A DNA stretch of 64,000 bases, taken from positions 1-64,000 of the forward strand of contig NZ_CP013002.1 in assembly GCF_001414055.1 (NCBI RefSeq), written 5' to 3'. Of this stretch, positions 55,174-64,000 are shown one piece after another. A program made the translations under genes and the position numbers. The stretch is from Caulobacter henricii. GTDB taxonomy: Bacteria; Pseudomonadota; Alphaproteobacteria; Caulobacterales; Caulobacteraceae. Below the pieces are notes generated by a model, which was not told the origin of the DNA, did not search any database, and saw only the letters and a program-made list of their open reading frames with translations. Position 1 is the stretch's first letter. Each line of letters begins with the position of its first letter.

Positions 55174-57849
55174 ATGCCGTCTTCCCCGTCTTCCGACGCG
55201 ACCCTGCTCGCGCCCTTGCCCTTCGGTGAGGCGGAAGCGGCCCGCTGGTTCTTCGCCCATGCCAAGGACCTGTTCGCCGTCGTCACGCCGGACGGCCGGT
55301 TCTCGGTGGTCAATCCCGCCTGGCAGGCCCTGACGGGGTGGTCGCCGGAGGATCTGGTCGGCCGGGCCTGTATCAAGTTCCTGCACGCCGAGAGCCATGG
55401 TGAACTGATCGACACCGGCCGGCGGCTTCGGGAGACCGGCTTTACCGTCAACCGCCTGCGGGTCCTGTGCAAGGACGGCGGGACGGTCTGGCTCGAGGGG
55501 CGCTCGCACCTGGGCCCCGGCGGTGAAATGGTCGGCACCCTGCATGATGTCTCGGTCGAGGTGGCCGCCACCCGCACCCGGGAGATCCTCGCCGAGGCAG
55601 CCGGAATCGGCGTCTGGACCTATGATCCGGTGACCGAGCACATCGACTGGACGCCTGACGCCCTGACCGCCACTGGCCTGTCGCCCAGCGACCTGGACAG
55701 CGCCGACGCCTTTCTGGCCCGGCTGGACGATGATCAGCGAACCGAGGTGGCCGATATTCTTCGCAAGGCGGTCCGTTCCGGCGAAGCCGGGGCGGTGGAA
55801 TTCCGGCTGCGCGGTCGCGACGATCAGTGGTTCACCCTGAGGTCGACCTATCGGGCCGAGCCGCTGGACGGCGGCCTGTTCGCCCTGACCGGGATTTCGC
55901 AGAATGTCACCGATGTTGTGCGCAGCCGCGACGCGGCCCTCTGGGGCGAACGCCGGGCCCGGCAACTGGTCGAGGAAGCCCCGTTCGCGGTGGCCGTCTA
56001 TGATCGCGACCTGCGCCTGCAGGTGGTCAGCCCGCGATTCCTCGAGGTCTTTCGCTCGACCGAAGCGGAGGTGATCGGCAAGTCGTTGCACGACCTGACC
56101 CACGGCAGTCGCCGGCGCTTTGTCTCGGCCGTGACCCGGGCCCTGTCCGGCGAGGTGGTCGCCCGGAGGGAGGATCGGCTGCATGACGCCGAGGGGGGCG
56201 AACACAGCCTGCGCTGGGAAGCCCGGCCCTGGCGCGATGCCTCCGGCGCGATCGTCGGGGTCATCACCTATATGGACGACGTTACCGCCCTGGCCGACGC
56301 TCGCCGCGAGGCCCACGTCAATGCCCGCCGGCTACGCACGGCCCTCGGTGCGGCGCGGGCCGGGGTCTATGAAATCGATCATGCCAGCCGGTCCTTCTGG
56401 GGATCGCCGGAGTTTCATCGCATGCTCGGGCGGCGCATTGCCTATGAGGATGTGCGCGAGGCCGTCTGGCCGATGCTGCATCCCGAGGATCGTGAGGCCC
56501 TGAAGGCCTCCGCCCCTGTCTGGCGACAGGGCGGCCCCCAGGTCTTCGACGCCCGCATGCTGGATGTCGCCGGGCAGGCCCGGTGGATGCGGGTGTTTCA
56601 CGAGGTGCGCCGCGATGCCAACGGGCGGATCCGCAAGGCCTTCGGCCTGATCCTCGACATCGACGAGCGCAAGCGGGCCGAACTGGCCCTGGTGGCCGCC
56701 GAGCGCGAGGCCCAGGCTGCCAGTGAAGCCAAGGCCCAGTTCCTGGCCAATATGAGCCATGAGATCCGGACGCCGATGAACGGCGTGCTCGGCGTCATGC
56801 ATCTGCTGAAGCGCCAGGGTCTGCCGGTCGAGGCCGAGGACCTGCTGGGTGAGGCCCTGGCCTGCGGCCAGATGCTGTCGACCCTGCTGGATGACGTGAT
56901 CGACATCTCGCGCATCGAGGCCGGCAAGCTGGAGATTCACCCCGAGCCCGTTGATCCGCTGAACCTGTTGCAGGGCGTGGGGCGGTTGATGGCCGCCCAG
57001 GCCGAGACCAAGGGTCTGGACCTGGTGATCGACGCACCGCCCCTGGGCTGGATCAGCACCGATCCGACCCGCCTGCGTCAGGCCCTGTTCAACCTGATCG
57101 GCAATGCCGTGAAGTTCACCCTGCAGGGCACGGTGACGGTCCGGGCGCGTCGCCTTGAGGCCGCGGACGGTCCGATGATCGCCTTTGACGTCATCGACAC
57201 CGGGGTTGGCGTGCCGACCGAGGTTCAGTCGCGGCTGTTCGAGCGCTTCGAGCAGGGGGATGCCAGCACCACCCGGCGGTTCGGCGGCTCGGGCCTGGGC
57301 CTGGCCATCACCCGGCGCCTGGCCCAGATGCTGGGCGGGGAGGTCGTCTTCCAGTCCGAACCTGGCGTCGGCTCCCGCTTCACCCTGACCATTGCCGCGC
57401 CGGCCTGCGCCGCCCCGATGCCGATCGGTCCGGCCTCGGCCGACATTCTGGCCGGCCTGCGGATCCTGCTGGTCGAGGACAATCCGACCAATCAGCTGGT
57501 GGCGTCGCGGATCCTGCAGCAGCTGGGGGCGGTGGTGCACCTGGCCGACAATGGCCAGTCCGGCGTCGAGGCTGTCCGCGAGGGGGGCTTCGATCTGGTG
57601 CTGATGGATGTACAGATGCCGGGGATTGACGGGCTCGAGGCGTCCCGGCGGATCCGCGCCCTGCCGGGCTCGGCCGGAAAAACGCCGATCATTGCCCTGA
57701 CCGCCAATGTCATGGCTCACCAGCGCGCAGCCTATCTGGCCGCCGGCATGGACGGGGTCGCGGCCAAGCCGATCTCGCCGACGGCCCTGGTCACCGAAAT
57801 CCTGCGGCTGGCGGACGGCCTGCCGATTTCAGAGACCGCTGTCGCCTGA
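55174..57849 (+). CDS. Multi-PAS hybrid sensor histidine kinase
   Basis: An 891-residue cytosolic signalling protein with no membrane helix evident. Four PAS/PAC modules occupy about residues 20-510 (LFAVVTPDGRFSVVNPAWQALTGW, FAVAVYDRDLRLQVVSPRFLEVF and others). The HisKA domain has FLANMSHEIRTPMNGVLG with the phosphorylated His near 529, the ATPase has IGNAVKFTL, DTGVGVP and GSGLGLAITRRL, and a receiver domain has the phosphoacceptor Asp near 812 (LVLMDVQMPG). A phosphotransfer partner is not nearby. The signal is unknown; PAS domains could sense redox, light or ligands. It is 97 bp after the piuC gene. Confidence 0.94.
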   Translation: MPSSPSSDATLLAPLPFGEAEAARWFFAHAKDLFAVVTPDGRFSVVNPAWQALTGWSPEDLVGRACIKFLHAESHGELIDTGRRLRETGFTVNRLRVLCKDGGTVWLEGRSHLGPGGEMVGTLHDVSVEVAATRTREILAEAAGIGVWTYDPVTEHIDWTPDALTATGLSPSDLDSADAFLARLDDDQRTEVADILRKAVRSGEAGAVEFRLRGRDDQWFTLRSTYRAEPLDGGLFALTGISQNVTDVVRSRDAALWGERRARQLVEEAPFAVAVYDRDLRLQVVSPRFLEVFRSTEAEVIGKSLHDLTHGSRRRFVSAVTRALSGEVVARREDRLHDAEGGEHSLRWEARPWRDASGAIVGVITYMDDVTALADARREAHVNARRLRTALGAARAGVYEIDHASRSFWGSPEFHRMLGRRIAYEDVREAVWPMLHPEDREALKASAPVWRQGGPQVFDARMLDVAGQARWMRVFHEVRRDANGRIRKAFGLILDIDERKRAELALVAAEREAQAASEAKAQFLANMSHEIRTPMNGVLGVMHLLKRQGLPVEAEDLLGEALACGQMLSTLLDDVIDISRIEAGKLEIHPEPVDPLNLLQGVGRLMAAQAETKGLDLVIDAPPLGWISTDPTRLRQALFNLIGNAVKFTLQGTVTVRARRLEAADGPMIAFDVIDTGVGVPTEVQSRLFERFEQGDASTTRRFGGSGLGLAITRRLAQMLGGEVVFQSEPGVGSRFTLTIAAPACAAPMPIGPASADILAGLRILLVEDNPTNQLVASRILQQLGAVVHLADNGQSGVEAVREGGFDLVLMDVQMPGIDGLEASRRIRALPGSAGKTPIIALTANVMAHQRAAYLAAGMDGVAAKPISPTALVTEILRLADGLPISETAVA

Positions 57850-57918
57850 GTTTCCCCGACGATCGAACCACGCTAAAGCAGTCGTCGAAGAGCGTGTGAC
57901 AGCTCAAGGGGACCCCGA

Positions 57919-59571
57919 ATGACCGACCAGACGACCCAGGAAGAGGGCGCATCCATGCGGACAGTGGTGGCGGCTTCGTCGGCCGGCACCGCCTTCGAGT
58001 GGTACGACTTCTTCATTTTCGGAAGCCTGGCCCAGGTCATTTCCAAGACCTTTTTCACCGGCCTGCCCGACGCCGCCGGCTATATCGCCGCCCTGGCCCT
58101 GTTCGGGGTCGGCTTTGCCTTCCGGCCTCTGGGGGCTCTGGTCTTTGGCAAGATCGGCGACCAGGCCGGTCGCAAGGGCGCGTTCCTCGCCACTGTGCTG
58201 CTGATGGGCGGTGCCACCTTCGCCATCGCCTTCCTGCCGACCTATGAGCAGGCCGGTATCATCGCACCGATCCTGCTGATCATCCTGCGCTGTTTGCAGG
58301 GCTTCGCCCTCGGCGGGGAATATGGCGGCGCCGCGATCTATGTCGCCGAGCACTCGCCCCCCGACAAGCGTGGCTGGTCGACCTCCTGGGTTCAGACCTC
58401 GGCCGCCTTTGGCCTCTTCGGCGCCCTGCTGGTGATCATGGCCACTCGCGCCGCTGTCGGCGTTGAAGCCTTTGACGCCTGGGGCTGGCGGATCCCGTTC
58501 GCCGTCTCGATCGGCCTGCTCGGCATCTCTGTGTGGATGCGCCTGAAGCTCACCGAGAGCCCGGCCTTCGCCAAGATGAAGGAAGAGGGCGAGGCCTCGA
58601 AGGCACCCTATGCCGAAGCCTTCGGCCAGTGGAAGAACATGAAGCTGGTCATCCTGGCCTTCCTGTCGATGATGTGCGCCCAGGGGGCCGTCTGGTACAC
58701 GAGCTTCTTCTATGTCCAGACCTTCATGGAGAAGTTCCTCAAGGTCGATCCGGTCACAATCAATGCCCTGATGATGACCGCGACGGCGGTCAGCGCGATC
58801 TTCTACGTCGTGTTCGGTTGGTTGTCGGACAAGGTGGGCCGCAAGCCGGTCATGCTGGCGGGCATGACCCTGGCCCTGGTCTTCTACTTCCCCGGCTTCC
58901 ACCTGCTCGAACGCGCCGCCAATCCGGCCCTTGCCGAGGCCTCGGCCAGGTCACCGGTCTCGGTGATTGCCGATCCTGCAGACTGCGCCCTGCAGTTCGA
59001 CCCGGTCGGCAAGGCCGCCTTCGTGTCGTCCTGTGACATCGTCAAGAGCACCCTGGCCAATGCCGGGGTCTCCTATGATAATCAGAAAGCCCCGGCCGGC
59101 ACCCCGGCGGTGATGAAGGTCGGCGACGTCGTGGTTGCCTCGCCCAGCGCCGAGGGCCTGTCGAAAGCCGAAACCAAGGCGGTCAAGGCGGACACCGAAG
59201 CTCGGATCAAGGCGGCCCTGACGGCGGCGGGCTATCCGGCCAAGGCCGATCCGGCCCGGATGAACCTGGTGGGCATGTTCGGCGTGCTGCTGGTCTTCGT
59301 GATCGCGGCGACCGCCCTGTTCGGCCCGCTGGCGGCCTGTCTGGTTGAGCTGTTCCCGACCCGGGTGCGCTATACCGCCCTGTCTTTGCCCTATCACATC
59401 GGCACCGGCTGGGTGGGCGGCTTCGTGCCATTCTTCGCCTTCGCCATCGTCACGGCGGTCGGCAATATCTATGCGGGCCTTTGGTATCCGGTCTTCTTCA
59501 CCCTGGTCAGTGTCCTGACGACCCTGTTCCTGCTGCCCGAGACCAAGGGCAGGGCCCTGGACCAAGTCTGA
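57919..59571 (+). CDS. MFS transporter of the metabolite:H+ symporter type with an extra domain
   Basis: A 550-residue permease. FEWYDFFIFGSLA, FRPLGALVFGKIGDQAGRKGAF and RCLQGFALGGEYGGAAIYVAEHSPPDKRGWSTSW are signatures of the ProP/KgtP/ShiA group, which import organic acids or osmolytes with protons. The usual length is about 430-450. The excess is a hydrophilic block at about residues 331-447, between two membrane segments, with two cysteines (ADPADCALQF, VSSCDIVKS). The substrate is not predictable. The gene ends in front of an 18-bp palindrome. Confidence 0.9.
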   Translation: MTDQTTQEEGASMRTVVAASSAGTAFEWYDFFIFGSLAQVISKTFFTGLPDAAGYIAALALFGVGFAFRPLGALVFGKIGDQAGRKGAFLATVLLMGGATFAIAFLPTYEQAGIIAPILLIILRCLQGFALGGEYGGAAIYVAEHSPPDKRGWSTSWVQTSAAFGLFGALLVIMATRAAVGVEAFDAWGWRIPFAVSIGLLGISVWMRLKLTESPAFAKMKEEGEASKAPYAEAFGQWKNMKLVILAFLSMMCAQGAVWYTSFFYVQTFMEKFLKVDPVTINALMMTATAVSAIFYVVFGWLSDKVGRKPVMLAGMTLALVFYFPGFHLLERAANPALAEASARSPVSVIADPADCALQFDPVGKAAFVSSCDIVKSTLANAGVSYDNQKAPAGTPAVMKVGDVVVASPSAEGLSKAETKAVKADTEARIKAALTAAGYPAKADPARMNLVGMFGVLLVFVIAATALFGPLAACLVELFPTRVRYTALSLPYHIGTGWVGGFVPFFAFAIVTAVGNIYAGLWYPVFFTLVSVLTTLFLLPETKGRALDQV

Positions 59572-59583
59572 CCCGGCCCTAGA

Positions 59584-59623
59584 GCCCTGTCTCACCTGAT
59601 GGCCTCATCAGGTGAGACAGGGC
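59584..59623. other. Perfect 18-bp palindrome between convergent genes
   Basis: Arms 59584-59601 and 59606-59623 are perfect inverted copies around a 4-nt loop, in the gap between the convergent transporter and siroheme-synthase-like genes. There is no T tract on either side. It is probably a bidirectional 3'-end structure or a REP-type unit. Confidence 0.8.
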
Positions 59624-59687
59624 CATAAGTCAAAAGCCTGGAGCGTTCTTCAATCCGACAACCGTTTCACACTTGTCGGAAGCCGCC

Positions 59688-60584
59688 CTAGTTCGCCGGG
59701 GCTGAAAGCAGGACCTCGACCGCAACGTCGGCGGCGGTCAGGGCCTGGACCAGGGCCGGCTCGACCGGCGCGGTGATCAGGCGCACGACCTGTCGACCTT
59801 CGGAGGCCAGCTGGATCAACCGCTCGGCCGTGGCCTCGTGGGGCGTGATCCGCTCGACGTCGCGGCGGGCCATGGTCAGGATCTGCGGATCGACGTCTGG
59901 ATCGAAGACCAGGGCATCAGCCGCGGACAGGGCCCGGACGGCGCGCAGGGTCAGCAGATCCGACGGGCCCTTGCCGGCAATGAAGCGCACCCGGCCACGG
60001 CGGGCCGAGCCCTTGGCCAGGGCCTCGCGGAACAGTCGCCCGGCGGTTTCCATGTCGCCCGACATCGCCGCCTGGGCCGCCTCGCCGGTCGCCGCATCGC
60101 GCAGGAACGAGCGGCGCTCATGCATGGCCGGCAGGGTCTTGCGGACCTCGTCCTGGAAACGGCGCAGCAGGGCGGCAACCCGGCCGGCGCCCTCCGGCAC
60201 CTGGGCCTCAATGTCATTGCGCAGCAGGGTGGCCAGCACCGGCGAGGCCCCGCCGGTCCCGACGGCCGCCACCACCTCGCCCCGATCAATGACCGCCGGG
60301 GTGTTGAAGTCGCAGAGGGCGGGCTTGTCGACCACATTGACCAGGACCCGCGCGGCGCGGGCGGCGGCGGCGGCGGCCTGGATAAAGACCTCGTCCTCAC
60401 TGGCGATGAAGGCCAGGACTGCCCCGGCATAGGCCCCCGGCAGGAAGGCGGCATGGCCATCGATCCGCACGACCGTGGCCGGCGACCCCTCGAACAGCCG
60501 GGCCTTGTTGTCGGCACCGTCGCCGGAGCCGGCGATCACGACCTTGCGGCCGGCGAGGGGGAAATAGGCGGGAAAACTGTCCAA
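59688..60584 (-). CDS. Siroheme-synthase-like protein: precorrin-2 dehydrogenase with a truncated methyltransferase half
   Basis: About 298 residues from a TTG at 60584 (MLDSFPAYFPLAGRKVVIAG). The N-terminal 200 residues match the precorrin-2 oxidase/ferrochelatase part of CysG (FPLAGRKVVIAGSGDGADNKARL, AVIDRGEVVAAVGTGGASPVLATLLRNDIE). The C-terminal 100 residues (RVRFIAGKGPSDLLTLRAVRALSAADALVFD) look like the first third of a uroporphyrinogen methyltransferase but then stop, so the SAM-binding and catalytic parts are missing. It probably makes siroheme from precorrin-2 made elsewhere. The start overlaps no gene and sits 10 bp after the MliC-like stop, with GAGGG as Shine-Dalgarno. Confidence 0.82.
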   Translation of the reverse strand: MDSFPAYFPLAGRKVVIAGSGDGADNKARLFEGSPATVVRIDGHAAFLPGAYAGAVLAFIASEDEVFIQAAAAAARAARVLVNVVDKPALCDFNTPAVIDRGEVVAAVGTGGASPVLATLLRNDIEAQVPEGAGRVAALLRRFQDEVRKTLPAMHERRSFLRDAATGEAAQAAMSGDMETAGRLFREALAKGSARRGRVRFIAGKGPSDLLTLRAVRALSAADALVFDPDVDPQILTMARRDVERITPHEATAERLIQLASEGRQVVRLITAPVEPALVQALTAADVAVEVLLSAPAN

Positions 60585-60594
60585 GAGGGGTCCC

Positions 60595-60909
60595 TCAGCG
60601 GGCCTGGCAGGCATCATAGGGGCCACCCGGGAAGCCATCCAGGCTGGCATCGTCGCCCTTGCTCCAGATCTGGAACGGGCCCTTGGCATATCGCGCGCCG
60701 GACGCGGACCGCGCCAGGGGCAGGGCCTTGGTCACCCCGCCGGCCGAGACGATGGCCTGGTCGCCGCGCGCTGGATAGGTGGCGGTGAAACTTCGGCCTC
60801 CGCTGCAGGCATAGGCGACCGGCGTCGTCGTCGAGGGGCCCGGCTCGACCGTGGCACAGGCACCAAGCGTCAGGCCGGCAAAGGTCAGGGCGAGAACGAG
60901 GCGACGCAC
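60595..60909 (-). CDS. MliC-family lipoprotein (C-type lysozyme inhibitor-like)
   Basis: A 104-residue lipoprotein. The GTG at 60909 gives MRRLVLALTFAGLTLGACATV, a clean lipoprotein signal with lipobox LGAC. The mature domain has VAYACSGGRSFTATYP and FQIWSKGDDASLDGFPG, the pattern of MliC/COG3895, with a cysteine pair (YAC...YDAC). Such proteins inhibit host lysozyme, and in free-living bacteria they may protect the cell wall. The open frame upstream to 60990 would hide the signal peptide, so it is not used. It is upstream of, and close to, the siroheme gene. Confidence 0.85.
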   Translation of the reverse strand: MRRLVLALTFAGLTLGACATVEPGPSTTTPVAYACSGGRSFTATYPARGDQAIVSAGGVTKALPLARSASGARYAKGPFQIWSKGDDASLDGFPGGPYDACQAR

Positions 60910-61147
60910 GAGGGACTCCGAAGGCGGGATCGCCGGATTGACGATGCGACCAGCATAGCCGGATTTGCGGCCGCTTTGCGCCCCCGTCATGGCCTGCGGA
61001 CCGCTTTCTGGCGATGGGGTTCAACTCCATCGCGAACTTGCCGGCGGATGGTCGAAAATTGCCGCTTCCCCGCAGTGTGAACAGTGTTAGGTTTGGGGCT
61101 CTAGCAGGGTCGCGCCCCGGCCCGAGCTCGGTTGGAGGCGAAGACAC

Positions 61148-61681
61148 ATGGCCGCGACTCTCGATGTGAACGGCAAGGCGGTGACGGTTCAGGCCGATCC
61201 CTCGACCCCCCTGCTCTGGGTCCTGCGGGACGAGCTGGGCCTGACGGGAACCAAGTTTGGCTGTGGGGTCGCCCAGTGCGGGGCCTGCACGGTGCACGTC
61301 GATGGCCAGCCCATCCGTTCCTGCGTCACCCCGATCGAGGGCCTGGCCGGGTCCAAGATCACGACGATTGAAGGCCTGGGTGGCACCCATCCGCTGCAGC
61401 AGGCCTGGGTCAAGCATGACGTCCCGCAGTGCGGATACTGCCAGTCGGGCCAGATCATGTCGGCGGCCGCCCTTCTGGAACAGACCAAGGCCCCCAGCGA
61501 TGCGCAGATCGACGAGGCCATGAGCGGCAATATCTGTCGTTGCGGCACCTATCAGCGGATCCGCGCCGCCATCAAGGACGCGGCGGGCCTGACCCCCGCC
61601 ACCGCCGGCCTGCCCCATGCCGATATTGATGAAGCCATCGCCGCCGCTACCGGCGCGACCAGCCGTGGAGCCGGCCGATGA
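61148..61681 (+). CDS. Isoquinoline 1-oxidoreductase-type small subunit, 2Fe-2S
   Basis: A 177-residue protein with two [2Fe-2S] sites: a plant-ferredoxin type [15 protein letters not shown]...RSC (about residues 39-61) and a second [10 protein letters not shown]...[16 protein letters not shown]. This is the small subunit of xanthine-oxidase-family molybdoenzymes, delivering electrons from the molybdenum cofactor. Its stop overlaps the ATG of the large subunit (ATGA at 61678-61681). The substrate is unknown; the isoquinoline name is by family. Confidence 0.93.
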   Translation: MAATLDVNGKAVTVQADPSTPLLWVLRDELGLTGTKFGCGVAQCGACTVHVDGQPIRSCVTPIEGLAGSKITTIEGLGGTHPLQQAWVKHDVPQCGYCQSGQIMSAAALLEQTKAPSDAQIDEAMSGNICRCGTYQRIRAAIKDAAGLTPATAGLPHADIDEAIAAATGATSRGAGR

Positions 61682-63864
61682 ACGGGCCTTTCAACAAGCT
61701 CGTCGCCCAGGACGGTGTCAGCCGTCGTGATGTGCTGGTCGGTGCCACCCTCGTCGGGGGAGCCTTGCTGGTCGGCTGCTCTCCGGCCGATCTGCTGAGC
61801 GCCGGGTCCAAGGTCGAGGTCGGTGCCTTTGGGCCCTTCATCAAGATCGGGGCCGACGGCGCGGTGACCGTGATCTCCAAGCACATCGAGTTTGGCCAGG
61901 GCAATCACGCCGGCCTTGCGGCGATCGTCGCCGAGGAGCTGGACGCCGACTGGACGCGGGTCAAGGTCGAGCAGGCCCCGGCCAATGCCAAGCTTTATGC
62001 CAACGGAAACCAGGGCGCGCAGATGACCGGCGGGTCCTCGGCGATCTCTAATTCCTGGGACGAGTTGCGCAAGGCCGGCGCGGCTTCGCGGGCCATGTTC
62101 GTTCAGGCCGCTGCTGCAAAGTGGAGCGTTCCGGCCTCCGAGATCAAGGTCAAGGACAGCGTGCTCAGCCATGCCTCGGGCAAGACGGCCGGCTTTGGCG
62201 ATCTGCTGGCCGATGCGGCCAAGATCACCCCGCCTGAAAGTCCAGCCCTGAAGGACCCGAAAACCTTCACCCTGATTGGCACCGATCGAGTTCGTCGCAA
62301 GGACTCCCTGGCCAAGAGCACCGGAACGGCCCGCTTCACCCAGGACGTCCAGCTGCCGGACATGCTGACGGCCATGGTCGCCCATGCCCCGCGGTTTGGC
62401 GGCAAGCTGAAGAGCTTTGACGCCACCGAAGCCCGCAAGGTGGCCGGTGTCGTCGATGTCTTCGAGATCCCGACCGGGGTCGCCGTCGTGGCCCAGACCA
62501 CCTATGCCGCCCGCATGGGTCGCGAGGCCCTGAAACTGGAGTGGAACGAGGACAAGGCCGAGAAGCGCAGCTCGTCGGCCATCGCGGCCACCTTCCGTGA
62601 CCTCGCCTCCGGCAAGGGTCCGGCCGACCAGAAATGGGAAGGCTTCGAGTCCAAGGGCGACGCTGCGGTCATCGCGAACGCCAAGGGCGCGGCGGTCTTC
62701 GAGGCGACCTATGAGTTCCCCTATCTGGCCCACGCCTCGATGGAGCCGATGAACTGTGTGGCCGCCGTCGATGGCAACAAGGTCAAGTTGACCTTCGGGT
62801 CGCAGGGCCAGACCCTGGACCAGCTGAATGTGGCCAAGATCGTCGGGACCCTGCCGGGATCCGTCGAGATCGAGACCCTGTTTGCGGGCGGGTCCTTTGG
62901 CCGGCGCGCCACCTTCCAGTCCGACTTTGTCGTCGAATGTGTCCATATCGCCAAGGCGGTCGGCAAGGGACGGCCGGTGAAGCTGGTCTGGACCCGGGAA
63001 GACGACATGCAGGCGGGCTATTTCCGCCCGCTGGTCGTGCATGCGGTCAAGATCAGCCTCGACAAGGACGGCTATCCGGCCGCCTGGCGTCACCGCATTG
63101 TCAGCCAGTCGATCATGAAAGACTCGCCGGTCGGCAGCAAAGGGCCCGATCCGACGGCGACCGAGGGCACGGCCGGCTCGCCCTATCTGAAGGTCACGCC
63201 GATCGTCGACGCCCAGCTGGCCCTGCCCGAAGTCGGGGTGCCGGTCCTGTGGTGGCGGTCCGTGGGGGCCACCCACACCGCCTTCGTGATGGAGCACACC
63301 ATCGACCAGCTGGCCCTCAAGGCCGGCAAGGACCCGGTGGAGTATCGCCGCGCCCTTTATGTGAAGGCGGGGGCCGAGCGGCACCTGGCGGTCCTGAACC
63401 TGGCGGTTGAAAAGGCAGGCCCGACGGCGACCGCCGGCTGGACCCGCGGCGTGGCCGTGCATGAAAGCTTTGGCTCCGTGGTGGCCCAGATCGCCGAGGT
63501 CCAGCTGGTCGACGGTCAGCCGAAGGTCGGCCGCGTAGTCACGGCCATTGACTGCGGGACGGCGATTTCGCCCGATCAGATCGCGGCCCAGATGGAAGGC
63601 GGCACCTGTTATGGCCTGTCGGCCGCCCTGTTCGGCGAGATCACCCTGACCGACGGGGCCGTTGATCAGACCAATTTCGACGGCTATCGGGTTCTGCGGA
63701 TGAACGAGGCCCCGACCGTCGAGACCCACATCCTGCCGTCCGGCGCGGCACCGAGCGGCGTGGGTGAGCCCGGGACGCCGGTCATTGCGCCGGCTGTGGC
63801 CAATGCCGTGCTCGCGGCGACCCGCAAGGCGACTTCACGGCTGCCCTTTACGCAACAGACGTGA
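61678..63864 (+). CDS. Isoquinoline 1-oxidoreductase-type molybdenum large subunit, Tat-exported
   Basis: A 728-residue subunit. The N-terminus has a twin-arginine signal ([21 protein letters not shown]), so the complex is folded before export to the periplasm. The molybdopterin domain includes [53 protein letters not shown] and the C-terminal [25 protein letters not shown] with the conserved active-site glutamate (GEPG). It likely oxidises N-heterocycles or aldehydes. It is translationally coupled to the 2Fe-2S subunit. A 13-bp stem-loop follows at 63871. Confidence 0.94.
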   Translation: MNGPFNKLVAQDGVSRRDVLVGATLVGGALLVGCSPADLLSAGSKVEVGAFGPFIKIGADGAVTVISKHIEFGQGNHAGLAAIVAEELDADWTRVKVEQAPANAKLYANGNQGAQMTGGSSAISNSWDELRKAGAASRAMFVQAAAAKWSVPASEIKVKDSVLSHASGKTAGFGDLLADAAKITPPESPALKDPKTFTLIGTDRVRRKDSLAKSTGTARFTQDVQLPDMLTAMVAHAPRFGGKLKSFDATEARKVAGVVDVFEIPTGVAVVAQTTYAARMGREALKLEWNEDKAEKRSSSAIAATFRDLASGKGPADQKWEGFESKGDAAVIANAKGAAVFEATYEFPYLAHASMEPMNCVAAVDGNKVKLTFGSQGQTLDQLNVAKIVGTLPGSVEIETLFAGGSFGRRATFQSDFVVECVHIAKAVGKGRPVKLVWTREDDMQAGYFRPLVVHAVKISLDKDGYPAAWRHRIVSQSIMKDSPVGSKGPDPTATEGTAGSPYLKVTPIVDAQLALPEVGVPVLWWRSVGATHTAFVMEHTIDQLALKAGKDPVEYRRALYVKAGAERHLAVLNLAVEKAGPTATAGWTRGVAVHESFGSVVAQIAEVQLVDGQPKVGRVVTAIDCGTAISPDQIAAQMEGGTCYGLSAALFGEITLTDGAVDQTNFDGYRVLRMNEAPTVETHILPSGAAPSGVGEPGTPVIAPAVANAVLAATRKATSRLPFTQQT

Positions 63865-63870
63865 ACTTGT

Positions 63871-63901
63871 GACGTCCAGCGCCCTGCCGGCGCTGGACGT
63901 C
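63871..63901 (+). terminator. Hairpin after the molybdoenzyme operon
   Basis: GACGTCCAGCGCC (63871-63883) pairs perfectly with 63889-63901 around a 5-nt loop. No T tract follows, so it may be a weak or Rho-assisted 3'-end structure. Confidence 0.6.
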
Positions 63902-63928
63902 GCGAGAAGCTGGCCGCATGCTGTCGCT

Positions 63929-64000
63929 ATGGTGGCACCTGAAGACACGCCAGGTTTCGAACGGCTCACACCGCGTGAGCGGGAGATCCTGCGCCTGATT
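63929..64000 (+). CDS. LuxR/GerE-type HTH regulator, 5' end only
   Basis: The first 24 codons are present before the window ends: MVAPEDTPGFERLTPREREI then LRLI. LTPREREILRLI is the start of the LuxR/GerE helix-turn-helix. Having it at residue 13 puts the DNA-binding domain at the N-terminus, unlike most LuxR proteins, as in a Caulobacterales/Sphingomonadales subgroup. The function of the remainder cannot be judged. Confidence 0.75.
   Translation, partial: MVAPEDTPGFERLTPREREILRLI

Overview
The window is GC-rich chromosomal DNA (roughly two thirds G+C) from an alphaproteobacterium, almost certainly a Caulobacteraceae member (Caulobacter, or a close relative such as Phenylobacterium). This rests on the gene order dnaA, dnaK-dnaJ, mutS-glnD, on proteins that read like their Caulobacter counterparts (DnaA, DnaK/J, PNPase, IF2, MetK), on a dnaA promoter flanked by GANTC (CcrM-type) sites, and on dispersed intergenic repeats, one family of which carries GANTC sites. 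No tRNA, rRNA, CRISPR array, insertion sequence or prophage was recognised. It is core chromosome with small accessory pockets.

Layout. 1-3875: dnaA with its promoter, leader and terminator, then a membrane-anchored TPR protein. 3888-7235: divergent AlkB-type dioxygenase and an M1 aminopeptidase. 7251-10764: heat-shock promoter and dnaK-dnaJ. 10761-16927: a TonB-domain membrane protein facing dnaJ, then mutS and glnD. 16928-17711: a repeat-filled gap. 17712-20235: four tightly packed genes (DCC thiol-redox protein, DUF3429 membrane protein, SDR, renalase-like FAD enzyme), followed by murJ and trpS. 23109-25935: repeat, a lone CYP153-like P450, divergent NfuA, a RutE-type nitroreductase. 25966-32946: tsaB-rimI-fur-miaB-phoH-ybeY-corC-lnt, a compact run with several stop/start overlaps. 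33020-36583: HTH regulator, metK, trmB, DUF5990 protein and ppa. 36775-49686: the translation/RNA super-operon rimP-nusA-ylxR-infB ... rbfA-truB-rpsO-pnp, interrupted between infB and rbfA by a lipoprotein and two genes bracketed by 30-bp direct repeats. 49767-51000: one small unknown gene and a 0.9 kb repeat cluster. 51026-55077: RNase T2, then an iron-acquisition pair (Fur box, TonB-dependent siderophore receptor, PiuC-type hydroxylase). 55174-64000: hybrid histidine kinase, MHS-type transporter, a siroheme-synthase-like protein with a truncated methyltransferase half, an MliC-like lipoprotein, a two-subunit isoquinoline-oxidoreductase-type molybdoenzyme, and the start of a LuxR-type regulator.

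How the pieces fit. Three sets of genes are functionally linked: replication initiation plus chaperones near the origin; a transcription/translation block whose leader carries a terminator-like hairpin; and iron control, where the Fur protein at 27125 probably acts on the Fur box at 51846 in front of the receptor. The least explained content is in the repeats: a ~350-bp two-copy element carrying a GANTC site, a palindromic family present three times, and REP-like inverted repeats, one of which appears to supply the ribosome binding site of a secreted protein. I did not find a convincing new multi-gene defence or metabolic system. The best candidates for new biology are the GANTC repeat pair and the four-gene redox cluster beside one copy.
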